Below are positions 60,041 through 64,000 of a stretch of 64,000 nt of DNA, piece by piece. The stretch spans positions 642,835 through 706,834 of the forward strand of contig JAQGDQ010000078.1 in the NCBI GenBank assembly GCA_030141605.1. The letters run 5' to 3'. The translations under genes and the position numbers were made by a program. Within the stretch, counting starts at the first letter, position 1; each line of letters opens with the position of its first letter. Origin of the DNA: Tubiluchus corallicola. Its lineage: Eukaryota > Priapulida > Priapulimorpha > Priapulimorphida > Tubiluchidae. The notes under the pieces are model-generated. The model had not been told where the DNA came from. It saw only the letters and a program-made list of their open reading frames with translations, and did no database searches.

Positions 60041-61518
60041 AGAGTGTTAATTTAAAAGTGTCTTGACACACACACTGTTGATGTCTTGGGTGAGTATTTT
60101 TTGTGTGACAAAAATTGGTTTTCTTAGGATGTTGATTGTTACAGATAATAGATTTTAGAAAAGGAAGTACAGTACAACAGTAATGCGATTAATGTAGTCA
60201 CTGTCCATCTATCTGTCTGCATAACAATAATAAGAAGTAATCAATACATGTGCAACACAGCAAATGACAATCTGCTAAAACAGTGAAAAGAAAAACCCTG
60301 GATGGAACACACAGGACAGCAAGGCTTCAGTAGACGTTGTTTCTCATCTAGTTTACATGAACAATATTTCTATGCCTCCAAACTTTGTTAGTATCAATAC
60401 GATTCATATTGACAAATGCAAAAAACTACACTTTCATCTGTTCACATTTGCAGAAAGCCTGCAAATAGTGCATTAATAATGCATTTGTCAACGCATCTAT
60501 AACCCTCCAGGGTTTAATTATGAATAGATGGAAAAACAGTAGAATGGAGATGGTTTAAGGCTGAAAGTGGCTAATAAAGAGCAATTATAGCCCAGCAACC
60601 TACAGCAGACAACAAGCTGCAGCGAGTAATTAAACTAATTAACAACCACAAATTTATTACAGTAAAATTGCAATTAAAAATTCAGATTAGTCCTGATGAA
60701 CACACTTAATTACATTCATCTTTTAAGCCATCAACGGGTAAAATTAATAATTTTTTGTAGTAATGCCAATTTTAAAAACAATTTGAGGTCAATTAGATAT
60801 GCAAAAACATTATGGCTTGGCATGTTCAGCTACATATAAGTAATTGTCATCAAATGCTATTATGAAAATAAAAGAAGCACAAAAGGTTAATTTAGTAGGT
60901 ACAAATAAGTTGTGAAACTGAACATGAGGAATTCAGTCAAGAAAGTTATCTACGTTAACTATAAAAAATCTTTTGTGATGTGTTGTTGCTTAAAAATAAC
61001 CATCAGATTTCATCCTAGCGGAATTGAGACTCTCCCAAACGATGCAGCAATTAGATTACTCCTATCCGGAATCTGTAATTATTTCTCCATACAGCACTTT
61101 TACTAGCCGTAGACACAGATGACATTACGAATCAGCATCATACTGAAGATGCTTTGCTCAAATCCCCCCGCAGAGATTTGTTCAAACTGTTTGCTAATGT
61201 TATGACTGAACGAGGATAATTGGGAGAGAAGCAGCAAACGAATCAGAGATGCCAGCTTCCCATTCTGCAATTTTATTAACAAAACGGTGCCTGACTACAG
61301 TAATTTTCACAAGAAGCCAAAAAATTGGAAGATTCAACATATTTTTTAGTCATGGCTTTAGGGAACTTCTACATGACATAGTAAATAGCAGGCTAATAAC
61401 AGTTAATAGTAGTTTTAAGTACATGTTTGCAGTGCATTCCAAGATTATTTTTAATGATCGTACATATATAATTAAATTTCGATGCCAACCTTGAAAGACA
61501 AGAAATGTGAAAAAGTTG

Positions 61519-61596
61519 GAATACAGCCTGGATTTGAACCAGGAACCTTCTGATTACAAGGCAAATGCTTTGATTATTAGGTGTAAGCCGATGCCC
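61519..61596 (-). tRNA. tRNA-Thr(UGU)-like pseudogene or SINE head
   Basis: The minus strand shows GCTT..AAGC as a D-stem, an anticodon loop CTTGTAA with a mostly paired stem (TTTGC/TCAGA), and a perfect T-arm CCTGG-TTCAAAT-CCAGG that includes a good B-box. The acceptor ends (GCATCG and CTGTATT) do not pair, and the A-box is degenerate. It is therefore unlikely to be a working tRNA; a pseudogene or SINE head fits better. Confidence 0.5.
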
Positions 61597-62507
61597 TAGT
61601 AACAACATGCAAGTTGATGCTTTATAATATTCATTTGGAAGACAGGTATGTTGCATGCACTTCATTTATTCTTTATGAGACCCTCACATACTAGCGACAT
61701 TAATGCTACATTACCTGGGATTATTATTAAAGTATGAAGAGACAGGTGCAATGTAATAATTATACAAAGCAGGCCAACAGGCACCAGTTGACACGCATAA
61801 TACAATCAATAGAACAAAGTGGAATATACTTCAATATGAACAGGCGTTTCAATTTTTGCACACTTTCAGGGTTACCGTGCAAGAACAATAAACAGAACAA
61901 ATTTTGCATATTAAATTTAATAACCACTGTTGTGCAGTATGGATTTTCAGAATCAAATTATGACGTTTGTATTCACAAGGGGCATTGTTAAGCAAGCATA
62001 GAGCAAGCCAGGCTTATCTTTCCTCTTTCATTCGTACGGCATTACATCATTTTATGCGATTCTCAGAAGATTCAACTGCATTATTGTTATTCCGAGCAAT
62101 ATTTCGCAATATTTCCACTGCAAGGCATTGTAGAATAGAGTTGCTAACTTCGCCACATAGTTATCTTACAGAGTTTAAGCTACAAATGAATTGCACAGAC
62201 GAAATTTTACAGCTAATATCATCAGCAAAAGATGCTACAATATATTAACCCAAAGTAAGATATGTGAGCAACATAAGAGATCCACATCTTGATTATAATT
62301 AATCGCTAGTGACAAAAATCTTTCAGAATTTAGTCTTAACAGGCATTAGCTTGGCTGCTTCTCAGAATTACGAAATAAAAGAATGAAGACCTGAGTATTA
62401 GAGGAGCAATTTGCATTTTATAATAAATTTCTTTAAAAAATGAGTCCACAGATTTTCAGAATGATACCATTTACAATGCTTTATCATTACTTGGTTGCAA
62501 GGCCAGA

Positions 62508-62759
62508 TTATTCTACAGGCTATTATAAGCTGAAGCCGAGGGTGCCTCAAGCTTTGGTAACATTTGGTAAAAAATCTGTTTTTTCACTATGGTTGTGTTG
62601 AAATATGTGCTGATTTGATAGTGAAACAGTAATAATTCTTAAACAATATTTCTATTAGCAAACAAAAAATGGAATTTGCAATAAGTTTACTTCAAGCTAT
62701 ATAAATGTCGCCAAAATGACTCCACCTGAGGGGACCCAAAAGGTCATAATCCGGTCCTG
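62508..62759. mobile_element. hAT-like MITE, copy B
   Basis: The ends are caaggccagattatt at the left and gtcataatccggtcctg at the right. The interior cactatggttgtgttgaaat and the flanking cctcaagctttggtaaca match the reverse complement of the copy at 49934-50308. It is shorter than that copy by about 120 bp. Confidence 0.72.
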
Positions 62760-64000
62760 CCAGCTTCTTACTTCAATAAACTCATATACTTGGCCAATGA
62801 ACCAAAGAAGTTTCTAGCTTAAATCAAAACTCGATGCCAATTTTCCAATTTCCTTCCTTGCAGTCAAGTTTGGCTTCAGAAATTCAATAATTACAAGTTC
62901 ACTCCTCATTAAGTATTTTAAGTCTCTGGCATGGCTCACCCGGGAATCAAAGTATGCTACTGCTAAGCTAGGTAATACACTAGGTAATACAAACATGTTA
63001 CAATACAAAGTTACAATTACAAACTTCAGTTCATGCCGGGAATAGCTCTCAAATGTTATAGGATACCTAATATCCACTTTTTAATGATTTTAGTCATGGC
63101 AAAGTCACAATAATGGATTCCTGTTTCTTTTTAATTAAATTCACTAAAGCAATTCGCTTGCCGAAAATGGCATCACATTTTCCTTACTTATGGAACCTTG
63201 CTCCATCTAGTGAGTGGATAGGAAAAAAACAGTAACTGTCAGTTAAGCAATTAAATAACACTCATTTCTCTACGAAGTGAGAACTTTTCTCTGACTCTTC
63301 TTGTAATTAGTAAGAGTAGAAGATTAACTGAGCATCATAAGACATGAACTCAATGTGTGACACTGATAGATTAACAAAAAAAAAACAAACAACAGCAATG
63401 ATATTAATGTCCATTTGAAAAGAAGTACATTTTAGTATCTAGATCTATCCTTGCATTTAAAGTTGAATAAAACTGCCCTGCTAGTATAAAGCACCAGTTA
63501 CAAAACATAAAATCCATATTTATGTTTATGAATGTGCGAAATGCTAAGTTTCATAGCATTTAAATAGAGCAGCTAGTTTATTTTACTAGTAATTCACAAA
63601 CTTAGCAAAAATATTTCTTCTCCAAGAATTTATCTTAGATGTATATGAGAATCTCAATTGTGACCCACACAAAATGTTTGCAATTGTATTATGTATACCA
63701 GCATAAAAAAATTGAATTATAATTCAAATTTAGAATTAATGCAATTGTAGAGAATTTTATATTTGATTTAAATGATGTACTTACTGTATAATTCTCTTTC
63801 AGAGACTTTGAATATACCTTTTATTTGTTTATTTGTCAATTTGATTTGTTGATCATTTTTTATTACTAGTTCACCAGTGTGGATAATTCTATGGATTTCT
63901 TTTAGCACAAACAAAGTCAAGGAATATAAATTAAATACTGCCTTAAAACAAGTTTAATCTTATCTATGTCACCTTTGAGTACCAGAGGGAAAATACTAAA

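Larger units (their letters stand above)
57995..64000 (-). other. NDUFV2 upstream intron (partial), no exon found
   Basis: Minus-strand reading gives no segment resembling the NDUFV2 cluster region (the TTPCMLRG or LGACVNAPMVQI motifs) or thioredoxin-like fold, so the next exon is probably beyond 64 kb. The contents are MITE copies, AAT/AAC and purine tracts, and one tRNA-like sequence. Confidence 0.6.

Noticed and set aside
61967-62248. Plus-strand ORF of 93 codons
   Set aside because: It has no recognisable domain, no splice signals and average base composition; likely chance in AT-rich intron.

Overview
This is nuclear DNA of an animal. It has AT-rich, intron-rich genes with GT-AG splice sites, one-exon ORFs only in transposon debris, many microsatellites, and degraded non-LTR retrotransposons, hAT, Tigger/pogo and PIF-type elements. 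Interstitial TTAGGG-like motifs and a calbindin-32-type gene suit an invertebrate metazoan. I cannot name the species from the sequence alone. There is no bacterial operon, CRISPR array or plasmid-like content.

Three genes can be supported, and none of them appears as a long ORF. (1) At 823-5587 (+) are the last four coding exons of a gene whose protein ends in a disordered Q/P/S/G/Y-rich tail; I do not recognise the family. (2) At 10145-38955 (+) is a complete 11-exon gene for a six-EF-hand calcium buffer/sensor of the calbindin-32 / secretagogin / calretinin family. It encodes 301 residues, all splice phases agree, and all six calcium loops look intact. (3) At 40666-57994 (-) are the last two coding exons of NDUFV2, the 24 kDa subunit of mitochondrial complex I. 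They are separated by a 17.2 kb intron, and the earlier exons must lie beyond 64 kb. Genes 2 and 3 converge tail to tail, with facing poly(A) signals about 170 bp apart.

Layout: 1-7.2 kb is the gene 1 tail with a 55-bp tandem repeat downstream of its stop. 7.2-10.1 kb is intergenic and holds a reverse-transcriptase (RT) fragment. 10.1-39 kb is the EF-hand gene; its introns carry a Tigger-type MITE, RT debris, a hAT transposase remnant, a pentamer satellite of about 760 bp, a 60-copy AAT tract, a 17-bp minisatellite, a 74-bp minisatellite and a 607-bp foldback palindrome. 40.6-58 kb is the long NDUFV2 intron; it holds a repeat family built of GTCAC subterminal motifs plus CCCTAA arrays (one copy hosting a truncated non-LTR retrotransposon), two small foldbacks and a hAT-like MITE. 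58-64 kb is the next NDUFV2 intron, with two further hAT-like MITE copies and a tRNA-like sequence.

The genes have no evident shared pathway. I found no clear new biological system. The most distinctive features are the structural repeats: the telomere-motif-bearing element family, the large foldback in the last calbindin intron, and a possible foldback element whose ends are made of minisatellite units.
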